DNA of 64,000 bases from Castor canadensis (Eukaryota; Chordata; Mammalia; Rodentia; Castoridae), in contig NC_133386.1 in assembly GCF_047511655.1 (NCBI RefSeq), forward strand, positions 171,513,146 through 171,577,145. The letters run 5' to 3'. The notes beneath the pieces were generated by a model. The model saw only the letters and a list, made by a program, of their open reading frames with translations. It searched no databases and was not told where the DNA came from. The position numbers and the translations under genes are program-made. The stretch's first letter is position 1. Each line of letters opens with the position of its first letter. This document shows positions 34,759 to 44,559 of this stretch, one piece after another.

Positions 34759-35132
34759 TGCTATAGAACGAACGTTTGTGTGCCCACTTCCTGTATTCAT
34801 TCATAGGTTGCAACCCTAAGTACCAATGTGATGGTATTTGTTAGGAGGTGGGGCCTTGGGAGGTGATTAGGCCATGAGAATGAAGCACTCATGAATGCAA
34901 TTAGTGCCCTTATACAAGAGTTCCCAGAGGGCTCTCTCACTCCCTCCCCATGTGAAGACAGTGAGAAGATGGCAGGTGCATGAACTAAGAAGAGAACCCT
35001 CTCCAGATGCTGAATCTTCTTGCTAGCATATTGATATCATTTCCCAGCCTTCAGAACTGTAAGAAATACATTTCTGTTGCTTATATGCCCTGTCTATGAT
35101 ATTCCCTTAAAGTAACTCAAATGGACCAAGGC
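34759..35132 (+). mobile_element. Solo LTR-like element (ERVL-MaLR type)
   Basis: Contains 'aatgtgatggtatttgttag', 'gaggtggggccttgggaggt', 'gattaggccatgagaatgaa', 'gcaattagtgcccttataca', 'ccccatgtgaagacagtgag', 'cagccttcagaactgtaaga' and 'aatacatttctgttgcttat'. This order is typical of MaLR LTRs (MST/MLT type), which are old nonautonomous relatives of endogenous retroviruses. No internal or coding region is present. Confidence 0.65.
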
Positions 35133-35149
35133 ATCTCTCTCCACACCCT

Positions 35150-35215
35150 TGCAAGACCCCTCAGGTAATTCTGACTTTCAGAAGTACTGTCCCAGGATTT
35201 ATAGAATGCTGACAA
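35150..35215. mobile_element. hAT (MER5/MER20-like) relic, right part
   Basis: 'caagacccctcaggtaattc' and 'tgactttcagaagtactgtc' fit the second half of the element whose first half is at 34655-34758 (normally caagccctccaggtgattctgatgc, then tttgagaaccactg). Confidence 0.5.
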
Positions 35216-35424
35216 TGCCTGGTTGACTCAAATGCAAAATATTCTTATAAAAACCAAAATAGAAATGAATACTCCCTCAAACTCCTTTGGCTGTGCAATT
35301 TGCATAGTTATAGCACCTTTTCATCAAGTGCAAATGAGACCCAAATGAATCTTTACTGTAACCCAGAAAGAATGTCTTCTGGTGGTAAGTACTGGGGGAG
35401 ACAGAGAAGAGTCTGAGTGCCATA

Positions 35425-35630
35425 GGGAAATTAACAGTAGCCCACAAGACACCTGGCTTCTGGCTCCTACTTCATAGCTGTGCAACTTTGGAATGTCATG
35501 TTAGCATCTCTAGATCTGTTCACTTGTCTGTAAGACAAAAGTGATGCTTTCTGCCCTGTCTATATCTCAGGGATCCCATGGCTTAAATGAAATAAACAGG
35601 CTTCAAAAATGGCAAGCTACTTGATATGCA
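35425..35630 (+). repeat. MIR SINE
   Basis: 'cacctggcttctggctccta', 'cttcatagctgtgcaacttt', 'ttagcatctctagatctgtt', 'cacttgtctgtaagacaaaa' and 'tatctcagggatcccatggc' follow MIR. Confidence 0.8.
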
Positions 35631-35734
35631 TGGAAGACAAAAATTTATAGCTATTTCCTAGGCTTGGAAGTAAAGCCAGACACCTCCTGTATCAGATGAA
35701 GTCTAACAAGAAAAGCAGAAAGGAACTCAAGTGT

Positions 35735-36080
35735 TTTCAACAGAGAGAATTTATTGCAGGGAATGGGTCACAGTCAGTATTGGAAGAGCTGCAAAACCAA
35801 ACTGGTAATGATGCGGTCACTCAAAGGTTAGCAAGAATAGAAAGTCACTAGGATTTACAGTCTAAAAAGAAAAAGGGAGGTAGTGGCACCAGAGTCCCTG
35901 GTGGGTTTGTGTGGAGAGAGCTGGAGCCATGGGAGGAAAGGAAGTTGTTGCTGGAGGCATGCACGGGGCAGACAGGCAGCAGAGAAATACCCTGGCTTCT
36001 CACTTCTTCCATCCAGTCTCCTGCCGGCACCCCAACAGGTGGAACCGGGGGTGAGGGGTGATTTCTTATTCTTTATAGAG
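35735..36080. repeat. Possible ancient repeat, same family as 3770-4260
   Basis: 'cagagagaatttattgcagg' then 'agagctgcaaaaccaaactg', 'agagctggagccatgggagg' and 'ggcagacaggcagcagagaa' read like an interspersed mammalian element that I cannot name. Overlapping ORFs on both strands (60-85 codons) fall inside it. Confidence 0.4.
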
Positions 36081-36109
36081 CTCAGCTCCTTCATGTACAA
36101 CACCGAGGT

Positions 36110-37040
36110 CAAATAGATAATGGTATCAGTTTCTCCTTCTGTTTCTCACTTCTGTGATTCCTTCCCTGAAAAGTGTGCTGCCCAGTAAGTGAGGACAGTT
36201 TTCAAACAAGCCCATAGCACCACCTCCCTTTATGGCTGCCTTACATTCATGGGAAAATATTAATCAGAATTCTGTATTAATTGGTACTTCCAGCTCCTTA
36301 AATTCCTTTGTGGTCCTTATATGCTATGTGAAGGTAAGAAACCATTTCTCAATTGAATATAGATAATGAGATTCCAGTGTCTCAAATAAGTCAATACAGG
36401 CAAGGTGTATATATCTCAGTTATAAAATCCAGGATATGATTAATTATTTGACTGATATTAAAACTGGGTAAGGTTTAGGCAAAGATTGGCTAAATTCCCT
36501 ATACATACTTACTGCAGACAAAGCAAAATCATGTTGATCAAAGGTTCAGATAAAACCTCGATTCGGTGCCACCTCTTTTCTCATGAATCTTGGTCATTGT
36601 GGAGGCGGTGACTCAGACCTCTGTAAGCTGAACCCTTGGACTTTTTTTTTTTTCAATATTTGAGTTCAATCATAAAGTGCAGTTAAAGTCAAGGATGGAG
36701 CAAGGTAGCTTTTTTAGTTCCAAGGCAAATTCCACTAACAAAAGAGCTGGAAGGTCAGGTGTAAGTGTGCTGGACCTCTATCAGATCCACCCCTTATCCT
36801 CCTCCCCCCTCCGCCCCTGCCACAGTACCTCACTTATCCCTCTCATCTTACTCCCAAGGCATCTTCAGTAAAGAATCATAGAGTTCTGCTTACAGACCAT
36901 TTCCCAATTTGATATAGATAATGGGATCCTGCTCATTTCCTCTGGGTCTGATGCCCGAGGCTGTAGCAACTTTCTCAGGCTCCAGGGTCCCACCAGTCAA
37001 GGCAGTTCAGGGCTCCTTACCCAGTAAGTGATGAGTAACC
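36110..37040. repeat. Region with three related repeat units
   Basis: The phrase ATAGATAATGNGAT or a one-base variant occurs at 36113, 36359 and 36914. Longer copies at 36341-36375 and 36896-36930 match at about 29 of 35 positions. CCCAGTAAGTGA also occurs twice (36181 and 37020). Family unknown; perhaps pieces of an LTR or internal region of an old endogenous element. Confidence 0.5.
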
Positions 37041-37194
37041 CAGTCCACGTGAGACTCACTAGTTTTGCAATCCAGCTTGTGATCTAAGGTCAGGATAAAT
37101 GATTAGATACCGCGTGACTCAAAGACCACATGCATCGGCATCGTGTGCTCATAAAAAGGCCCCATTGCTTGTAAGCCTTCTCAGACTTAAGATT

Positions 37195-37265
37195 CAGACT
37201 CGCTCAGGGCAGGGCCAGGAATTCTGCCTTCCTAACTGTCTTTCCAGTGATTCTCAGACATGTTA
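37195..37265. repeat. Possible hAT (MER5-like) fragment
   Basis: 'gccaggaattctgccttcct' followed by 'aactgtctttccagtgattc' and 'tcagacatgttaaactcata' resembles the second half of a MER5-type element (ggcccaggaatctgcatttt, aacaagccctccaggtgatt). Confidence 0.45.
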
Positions 37266-37319
37266 AACTCATAGAAACTTACTGAATGAAAAATGAATGG
37301 AACGACAAACGACTACACT

Positions 37320-37735
37320 GTCACAATGTATTCGTCATTCTATGGAAGTCTCTTCACATTGTTTCCAATTGTCCCTTTGCAAGCACGGATGTGGTGAATT
37401 GCTCTGTGCCATCACCTTGTGAGTGTGTGGTGAACTTTTCCAGAGCTCATATCTAGACACAGATTCCCTGGGTCAGGGATGTGTGCATCTTCTTCTTAAA
37501 TATTTACAAATACTTACTAGATATTAACAAATCACTCTCCAAAGTGTCTGTAATAACAGCAAGCCTGAACCAGCAGTGAGTGAGAATTCCTTTTTGGGCA
37601 CATCCTGGCCAACCTTCACTGTCATCAGACTTCATATTTTGGCCAATTTGAGGACACGGGTTAGCCTCTTGTGTGTTATTTTACACTTCACTGATCATTA
37701 GGGAGGTTGAGCATCTTTGCGTGCTTGATGATGCT
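37320..37735 (-). mobile_element. Old L1 ORF2 fragment, antisense
   Basis: 'acagattccctgggtcaggg', 'actagatattaacaaatcac', 'tctccaaagtgtctgtaata', 'ccagcagtgagtgagaattc', 'tcatcagacttcatattttg' and 'gggaggttgagcatctttgc' follow the antisense 3' part of L1 ORF2. A SINE composite interrupts at its right end. Confidence 0.88.
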
Positions 37736-37774
37736 TGTTTTTAAATTGACTTTCTTGTACGCTTTAAAAATCCC

Positions 37775-37988
37775 CTTTTTTATTTTGGCAGTAATGGCAA
37801 TTGAACCTAGGGTCTTATGCATTACACACAAGTTCTTTACCACTTCAGACATGTTCCTGGGTCTTTTGTTTGTATTTAATTTTAGAAATAGGGTCCTGTT
37901 ACTTTGCCTGAGCTGTCTTGAATTTATAATCCTTCTGCCTCCACCTCCCAAGCAGCTGGTATTATAGGCGTGTACTGCCATGCTTGGA
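37775..37988 (-). repeat. B1-ID composite SINE, antisense
   Basis: ID half first in this orientation: 'cagtaatggcaattgaacct', 'agggtcttatgcattacaca'. Then a B1 half: 'agggtcctgttactttgcct', 'ctgcctccacctcccaagca', 'ggcgtgtactgccatgcttg'. Two plus- and minus-strand ORFs of 86 and 97 codons across it are shadows. Confidence 0.88.
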
Positions 37989-38648
37989 TAAATTTTTTTT
38001 TATTAATTTTCATTGTAAGAATACATGTTTATTTCAACCCAGTATTCACCTCAATAAAGCAATTTTCATTTGAATGAAAAATAAGTTGTACAGATATTTG
38101 CACTTTCTGCATTTCACTGGCAGAAAAATGGTTACTCAGCCTGCCAGACACAAAGGCAGCTTGCAAACTGAAGGTAAAGATACAAGTTCTTGGAAAGGAC
38201 ATCTCGAGTTCAGGGTAATTCACCCAACCCAACTGTTTCTTCTATTCTGGGTTCCGAGGGTTGGTCTACCAATTTCTTCTGTGTTGCTATCAGATTTGTT
38301 CCCTGGCTTCTTCTTGCAACCTGGAAAGAAGAACTTTGTAGACAAGAATCTACTTCACATCCAGTCTTGAAGTCCCATAGGAGTTATTGGTAATTAACAC
38401 TGGAAGCCACAAACATGGAGAAGGCACAAAGAGATGGAAGCCATCATCCAATGGAATCATCAAGAAAAAACAAAACAAAGGATCTGGTCACATGTTGCTG
38501 ATTCTCTTCAGGTTGCCTTCACTAATGCATTGGCCACACTTCTGAAATTAACCACTTCTCATCCTCCATGCCATTTTCTCTCCTCAGGACTCCCTGAGTT
38601 CCCAGATCTAGTGCTCACATGCTTATCTTCTCTTTTACACGTAACCTC

Positions 38649-38748
38649 TTCCTTCCTTCCTTCTTCCCTTTCCTTCCCCTCCCTTCCCTTCCCTTCCTTT
38701 CTCCTCCCTTCTTCTCTCTTTCTTCCCTCCCTTGCTTCTCTCTCTGTG
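38649..38748. repeat. (TTCC)n-rich polypyrimidine tract
   Basis: About 100 bp of CCTT/CTTCC units with few purines, running directly into an antisense ID SINE. The ORFs over it are low-complexity Ser/Leu/Phe/Pro runs. Confidence 0.95.
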
Positions 38749-38823
38749 TGTGCTGGGGATCAAACCTGGGGCCTCATGCATGCTCAGCCAGCTTTCTAAC
38801 CCTAAGCTATAACTCCAGCCCAG
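38749..38823 (-). repeat. ID-type SINE, antisense
   Basis: 'gtgctggggatcaaacctgg', 'ggcctcatgcatgctcagcc', 'aagctataactccagcccag'. The pyrimidine tract next to it may be its expanded tail. Confidence 0.9.
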
Positions 38824-39309
38824 GGTTGGTTTCTGATAGAGCCTTCTGGCTTGGCTTTCTGATAGAGTCTTCTGGCTTTTCCTACCCCAGTCTTGAAGTG
38901 TACAGTTTCCAAATACAATCTCCTTTTTCCACTGTCACAGTCCACTCTTGCCTACTATTATTGTATGACTTGCTTTTCCCTTGAGTCTAGAACAAGAAGA
39001 AAATGTGCAACAGAGGTAAAAGAGTCTAGAAGAGTGACAGGGCAGGTGGCAGAGATGGAAGAGGCAGAAGAGATGGGGGCTTCTGGGAATGAAAGGTGGG
39101 CAGCTGCAAGGTGGGGCCACAGGGCAGGGAGGTGATGCCCAGAGCCCTCAGGTCTCTGTGGAAGTCATGGGGTGCTGTGATATTGCTGAGACGGGCCTGT
39201 CTCTGGCCAATCACTTTCCTTACAGAAATCCTCCCCCACCACTGGAACCCTTTCCCCTAAGAAACTATGGGTAACTGAGCTAAGGCTCTCTGTGGTTGAT
39301 TGTCTAAGT

Positions 39310-39445
39310 CAGTCACTCAGCAAATATTTATTGAGTTCCTTGTATGTGCCTGATATTGTGCTTCGTAGTAATGGGTGGGGGTGGGAGTGATAAAGAAAAA
39401 ACCTGTCTTCGTTCTCCACTGTCACACAGCAGGACTCTAAGGGAC
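39310..39445 (-). repeat. L2 fragment, antisense
   Basis: 'cactcagcaaatatttattg', 'agttccttgtatgtgcctga' and 'aaacctgtcttcgttctcca' fit the antisense L2 3' end. Confidence 0.7.
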
Positions 39446-39644
39446 TGAGATGGATTAGCAAACGTTGGTCTCTGCAGACAAAAATGTCTGGAATAGGATA
39501 TGCTATAGGGTAGGGAGAAGTCAGGCCTGGATGTGTTAATGACAGAAGAGTGGCTGGATGATCAACTGGTGATATGTGCCCAGTGGAAGCATAGAGTTTA
39601 GAGATGGAAGGTTCCTAGCCAAAGATTTTGTCTCTACTTAAAGT

Positions 39645-39725
39645 TTTATGTAGATCTGAGAAACTGAGTAGGCAAAGCACCAAACAGTGCCTGGCACACA
39701 GTAGGTACTCATGAAGTGTTCTTTG
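39645..39725 (+). repeat. MIR or L2 3' end
   Basis: 'aacagtgcctggcacacagt' and 'aggtactcatgaagtgttct' are the 3' terminal motif shared by MIR and L2. Too short to tell which. Confidence 0.6.
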
Positions 39726-39838
39726 CTGTTTTCTCTTTTCCTTTCTTCTTATTTTAAAATATTTTTCTTCTTTCCTCCATCCTTTTCTGTTATCTAATCA
39801 GATTCTATCCCTATCTCCATTCTCAGCATTTCTTTGAT

Positions 39839-40149
39839 CAGAGGTTGGCAAACATTTTCTGTAAAGGGTCAGACAGTAAATACTGTAGACCTTGTGGGTC
39901 CACCAGTCTCAGTTTCCACTTCTGAGCTCTGCTTTTCTGACACAGAGAACACACAAATCCGTGTTGGCTTGATTCCAATGTAACATCGGGTATGGACATT
40001 GAAATTGCATATAATTTTCACATTTGCTAATACTATTTTTAAAAATTTTTTCCAATCACTCAAAATGTTAAAAATATTACCAAGTTCACAGGTTGTATAA
40101 AACTAGACAGCAGCCTGGATTTGGCCCTGGGGCTGTTTGCCGATCGATC
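39839..40149 (+). mobile_element. hAT-Charlie-type nonautonomous DNA transposon
   Basis: Ends CAGAGGTTGGCAAAC and GTTTGCCGATCGATC; the second, reverse-complemented, keeps the CGGCAAAC core. Interior: 'cattttctgtaaagggtcag', 'acagtaaatactgtagacct', 'agcctggatttggccctggg'. A near-full-length copy of the family seen at 23503-23707, with different age-related changes. Confidence 0.88.
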
Positions 40150-40234
40150 TTTTATTTAGAGTCATTGTTCTTATATTTTGATGTTGGTAACCAACCCCGC
40201 TCTGAGAATATAAGGAAAGCTGTGCAGACATATC

Positions 40235-40740
40235 CATTCTTTCATCCTACAGACGTTTCTCGAGGGTTTCTGGGTTCCAGATGTTCTAGGAACTGGAGTT
40301 GTGACCAAATCAAGAGCTTGCATTCTACACACTGAATAACAAGCAAAGGGAATCCTATATTTGCAGTGCTATGTGGAGAAGTGAGGCTGGGAAGGGGGTG
40401 GTGCCAATTCGACCTGGGAAGTCAGGCTGGGTCTTCCAGAGCTGACACCTGAAACATGAGTAGGAAGCAGCTTTGGCGAGAGGTGGAGGCAAAGTAAAGG
40501 CTGAGAGAGGTCGAAGGCCCTGAGCAGAAAGGCTGCTGCTGGGGTCTAAGCACCACGATCCAGGCCTGGACTGAAGGAGAGAGTGACAGAAGGCAGGCAA
40601 GGTCTTCTATAAGGTCATGATAAGAGTTTATCTCCCCCTCCTGAAAGCACTAGAACAAACAGGAAGTAAGTAGTTTTTAAGGAAAAATGACAAGGTCTGA
40701 TTCACATCACTTTGGCTGATTGTAGAAACACATCCCCAGA
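40235..40740 (-). mobile_element. L2 LINE 3' part, antisense
   Basis: 'ggaactggagttgtgaccaa', 'agagcttgcattctacacac', 'gggaagtcaggctgggtctt', 'ccagagctgacacctgaaac', 'gaaggccctgagcagaaagg' and 'gacaaggtctgattcacatc' keep the order of the L2 3' region reversed. The best L2 copy in the window along with 21263-21780. Confidence 0.85.
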
Positions 40741-41674
40741 AAAAATGCGTGTGGATACATACTCCTAATTATTTTGCTTATTGGCATTTTTAGAGATTTG
40801 TGGGTTTCCATGGAAGTTCGAACATCCCAGGCTTAAAAAAAGGAAAAACTGGAAAAAACCACAGTCTGAAAGGAAATGCCCCTAGAAAGCTCTGGATGGT
40901 GCTTACTTGATTAAATCAGCTCTTATTTTACTGAGTCTCCTTTGTGGCCCAGGTTAGGCAGTGGTGGCTAGGAATGGGTGGGAAATGGTTGTTCCCATCT
41001 TTAGGGGCTGTCTGCAAATATAGCGCCAATGTAATGGAAACTATCCAGGATCAAGGTTTGTGCTGAAAGCTCTTGAGCGTGGGTGTCTCTCCCAGATTGG
41101 TCATGGTCAATATTTCCCTTCCCCCAAACAATCACATAATCTTCTAAGGAACCATCGCCTGCAGACATGTGTCCCTGGTGCCTGTCCCAGCAACCTCTGA
41201 CAGTTATTGTGGACCTCTTGATGTGGTCCTGCAGACCCTTTGACCTTGGGAGCTGTGGATCAGGTTCTCCGTGCCTTGCAGAGAGAACTGGGCCCAACTC
41301 AGTTTTTCCTGCTCTAACCCAGTGGCCACCTATGCCCCTGGAGAGCTCCAGGGAGGCTGGGAAACTTTGAAAGAGCAGTTAATCACTAACTAGCTGGAGA
41401 TAAGACAGAGAGAATGAAACAATTGAGCAAACGCCCAACCCAGAGCTCAGCGCTTCCCTGCCTGCACACGCCAGAACCTGGCCTGCCTGGAGAAGCCTGG
41501 GATCAAATTGAGGTTGTACACTAGAGAGGCCAACATGGCAGACTGGGGGTGGAGGGCAACAAATCCTGGGTTGAGGATCTGATGGCAGCCAGTGCCCCTA
41601 CCCTTAGAACTTTTTCCTTTAGCCAAGCCAGGGTCTGGAGGGTAAACAGGGGAGGAGGGTACTCACATTGCTGT
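40741..41674. other. Unique noncoding sequence
   Basis: No gene seen. A TGACCTT half-site with upstream T (41239-41248) and GATA motifs near 41398 lie in repeat-free sequence, but single motifs carry little weight. Confidence 0.5.
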
Positions 41675-41800
41675 GTGCAGGACTCAGACACCCAAGATAT
41701 ATGAGACAGAGGCCCTGCCTCACCAAGTTCATGGTGGGAAGAAAGAGACAGATGGAATGCCTGCTAGTAGTCTACAGGCTAAACTGGTAAGGAGTAGACA
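41675..41800 (-). repeat. Possible L2 fragment, antisense
   Basis: 'gacagaggccctgcctcacc', 'aagttcatggtgggaagaaa' and 'gagacagatggaatgcctgc' resemble the antisense L2 block that usually reads gacaaggtccctgccctcatggagcttac. Confidence 0.55.
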
Positions 41801-41889
41801 GATGGGCTGAGATCAAAGAGGGTAGTCGGACCTACCTGGGAGGTCAGGTGTGGTGTTCTGAACAGATCACAGTTAATGGGGGTTACCAG

Positions 41890-42065
41890 AGTCAGGCATT
41901 AGCCTAGGGACTTCCAATACGTTCTCTCTAATCCCAAAACTGCTCCATATCCCACAACTTTCCAAGTGAAGAACTTGGTAGCTTGTCTAAAGTCATCCAG
42001 CTGATAAATCTCAGAGCTGGGATTCCAATTCAGGTCTTCCTGACCTTAAAACCACACAGCTCAGC
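41890..42065 (-). repeat. MIR SINE, antisense
   Basis: 'cattagcctagggacttcca', 'agtgaagaacttggtagctt', 'gtctaaagtcatccagctga' and 'agctgggattccaattcagg' are antisense MIR. Confidence 0.85.
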
Positions 42066-42376
42066 TTCCAACTGAACCTTTCCCATGCTGCTGTCTACAG
42101 TGTTCTCAAGGAGTGTTTTTCTTTCAGCCAAAGATTTGGTTTTCAGGGAAAACAAAAGTACCAGAGTTCCATTCAAGCTGCTGACAGCCATTTGTGTCTC
42201 AGTATGAATGATGGCCACCTGTGGGAAGCTGCTGGGGGACAGGAAAATGGAGAGAATGGTGATAGTAAAGAGAAAAGTTCCTTCAGTCAGAGAAAATGAA
42301 CTGACACAAGGTACCTGGTTCCCAGTTTTCTGCCATTTTTCTTAAGACTGATAACCTAATAACCTCAAAGGACTTT

Positions 42377-42775
42377 TTGTTTTGTGTTTTTGGTAATGGG
42401 GATTGAACTCAGGGCCTCATGCTTGCTAGGCAGGCGCTCTATCACTCAAGTCACACCCCCAGCCCTTTTCACATTAATTAGTTAGTTTTGGCAGTACTGG
42501 GGATTGAACCCAGGAACTTGTGCTTGCTAGGCATGCATTGGTTATTTTTGAGATGGGGTCTCACTTTAAGCCCAGGCTATCCTGGACTGTGATCCTCCTG
42601 TAAATAGCATAAATCCTTCCCATATAGCTGGGACGATAGATGCATGCCACTGTGCCCAACTATTAGTTGAGGTGGGGTCTTACGGACATTTTGCCCTGGC
42701 TGGTCTCAAACCATGATCCTCTGGATCTCTGCCTCTCAGGTAGTTAGGATTACAGGTGTGAGCCACCACATCTGG
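42377..42775 (-). repeat. Nested SINE composite: ID plus B1-B1-ID, antisense
   Basis: An ID copy at 42377-42465 ('ggtaatggggattgaactca', 'gcctcatgcttgctaggcag'), then a spacer, then a second ID half at 42486-42540 ('ggcagtactggggattgaac') followed by two B1 units (42541-42655 and 42660-42775; 'gattacaggtgtgagccacc' near the end). Outer flanks CTCAAAGGACTTTT (42364-42377) and TTCAAAGGGCTTTT (42778-42791) match at 12 of 14 positions, suggesting a single target-site duplication around the whole block. The first ID therefore probably sits in the tail of the composite. Confidence 0.88.
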
Positions 42776-43224
42776 CCTTCAAAGGGCTTTTAATTTATAT
42801 CTTCTGAGAATTCCCTGATAAGCGTGCCTGCTTTCTTTCTGATGATATCAGCAGTACTCAGCAGGGTTACATCATCACTTTTTATTACCTCCTGTCTTTC
42901 CAGGATCTTGGAGATAAAAACTGCCTCCCCAAAACCTGGAGAGGCTCTTAGGGAAGACCCATCCAAATGAGTACCTGTGGGAGGCAGAAACTGCTGCCTT
43001 TCCTGCCGGCACTTTTCTCCTTTCACAGCATCCACACCAGTCATCATCTTGGCCTGGGTGCACTCATCCCTTTTGGTCTCTGGGGCTTTTCAAGATTAGC
43101 TAGATGCCAGCAAAGAATATGTTGACTATTCAGGGTGGAAGGCAGGGACAGAACAGAGGGCTGCCTTACTGTACAAGGAAGGCATTTCTTCTACCTCTTG
43201 TCCTCTGATCTCAGCCAACCATTT

Positions 43225-43385
43225 TCCAGTGCCTAACATGGTTAAATGCTACCAGACAAAGTGTTTAATATGTGCTAACTCTTCTAACTCTCCCAATAAC
43301 CTTGCACAGCAAGTTCAAGCAGCAGACTTCAGTCTCCATGGTAAGAAGTAGCAGGGTGGGACTTTGAATCCAGACACACCGACTC
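43225..43385 (-). repeat. MIR SINE, antisense, diverged
   Basis: 'cagtgcctaacatggttaaa', 'ctctcccaataaccttgcac' and 'gggactttgaatccagacac' fit MIR reversed. Confidence 0.65.
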
Positions 43386-43449
43386 CTGGGTGTGCTATAC
43401 AAATTCAGGTGATCATCCACGACCAGCAGCAGTGTAGCCATCATCTAAG

Positions 43450-43560
43450 CCTGCAACGACTGCAGAATCCCCAGCCAGGGCCAACTCCCAGGGTCAGCAT
43501 CTTTATTTTAACAGATCCCCGCGTGATCAGCATGCACTTTGCAGTATGGGAAACCCCACC
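43450..43560. repeat. hAT (MER5-like) fragment
   Basis: 'gcatctttattttaacagat', 'ccccgcgtgatcagcatgca' and 'ctttgcagtatgggaaaccc' resemble a MER5-type element (ttaacaagatccccaggtgattc in the usual form). Confidence 0.55.
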
Positions 43561-43754
43561 CTCTTTGCCTGACTCTGCTCTACTCCTAGGAGTAGATTTG
43601 AGTTCTAAACTATTGTATTCATTCGATTGTCCAAACAGTAGCTCTGGATGTTAGGCCAGACAACTGAAGTAGGTGAAGAGACCAACTTCCTCATGGCATC
43701 TTTGGCCCTACCCATCACAAGCGTAGTGGAGGGATTGGGGCGAGGTGGCAAGTG

Positions 43755-43910
43755 CCAGGACGCTTGGATCCAAATCCTGGCGCCACCAGTTGCTGGCTGG
43801 GAGACTACGGTTGAGTCATTGCATCGTCTTGGTCCCAGTTCTCATCTGTAAAAGCCAGGCAGGTGAGCCAGCAAATGCCTGGCACCCAGGAGGCACTCAG
43901 CAGGGATCTG
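43755..43910 (+). repeat. MIR SINE
   Basis: 'gcttggatccaaatcctggc', 'gccaccagttgctggctggg', 'gtcccagttctcatctgtaa' and 'atgcctggcacccaggaggc' follow MIR on the plus strand, with an internal deletion of the central part. Confidence 0.8.
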
Positions 43911-44100
43911 CTGAAATAGGGAACCCGAAATGTGCAAGTGGCTTGATCATCCACCACCAAAAGCCAGCCTCCCAGATCCGAATGAAGAAAAGAAGCAGGC
44001 TAGAGTGGGGAGGCAGGAGTAGCCCCTCTGTGTCAGTCACACCCTTATTATGACAGGGAATTATGGTCTCTTTTGATGGCCTTCCTTGGTCTGCTCATGT

Positions 44101-44170
44101 CTTCCTTCCTTCCTTGCTTTCCTTTCCCTTTTTTCCTTCCTTCTTCCTTTCTCTTTCTCTCTCTCTCTCT
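44101..44170. repeat. (TTCC)n/(CT)n polypyrimidine tract
   Basis: Seventy bases of TTCC, TTTCC and CTCT units leading directly into an antisense ID SINE, the same arrangement as at 38649-38823. Confidence 0.95.
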
Positions 44171-44240
44171 GAAAGTACTGTGATTTGAACCTAGGGCTTG
44201 CTAGGCAGGATCTCTAGTACTTGAGCCATGTCTCAAGTAA
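44171..44240 (-). repeat. ID-type SINE, antisense, with internal deletion
   Basis: 'gtactgtgatttgaacctag' then 'ggcttgctaggcaggatctc' and 'tagtacttgagccatgtctc'. The B-box and A-box sides are kept; about 10 bases between are lost. Confidence 0.88.
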
Positions 44241-44559
44241 TACAGGGCTCAGCTTGTTTTCTTTGTTGAGTGTCTGCCCCACATTTGAGGGTCACTAAGC
44301 TCTTTGACCAAGCCTTTAAGATGGGTATAGATGAGAGGGAGGAAGCATGGGGAATGATTTAAAACCCTGGCCTTTGACCCTAGGAACCTCAGATATTAAA
44401 AGGAAAGCAGGTAAATAAGATCTGGCCATCAAAGATGGTTTTTCTGCAGTTCTGTCTCCTCTTTTCCTCTTGTTTGCAAACTACCTTGAGTTCCCTTTGG
44501 TTACCAAGATAAAACCATTTGTTCATCAGTCATGGCCAATATTTCTTCTGCTCTTAGTC

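Noticed and set aside
38434-38984. Two 121-codon plus-strand ORFs with a hydrophobic Leu/Pro/Ser/Phe stretch that could look like a membrane segment
   Set aside because: The hydrophobic stretch is the translated TTCC tract followed by an antisense ID SINE.
41235-41250. Nuclear-receptor half-site TTTGACCTTGGG as a regulatory element
   Set aside because: A single half-site of this length is expected often by chance; no second half-site at a standard spacing was seen.
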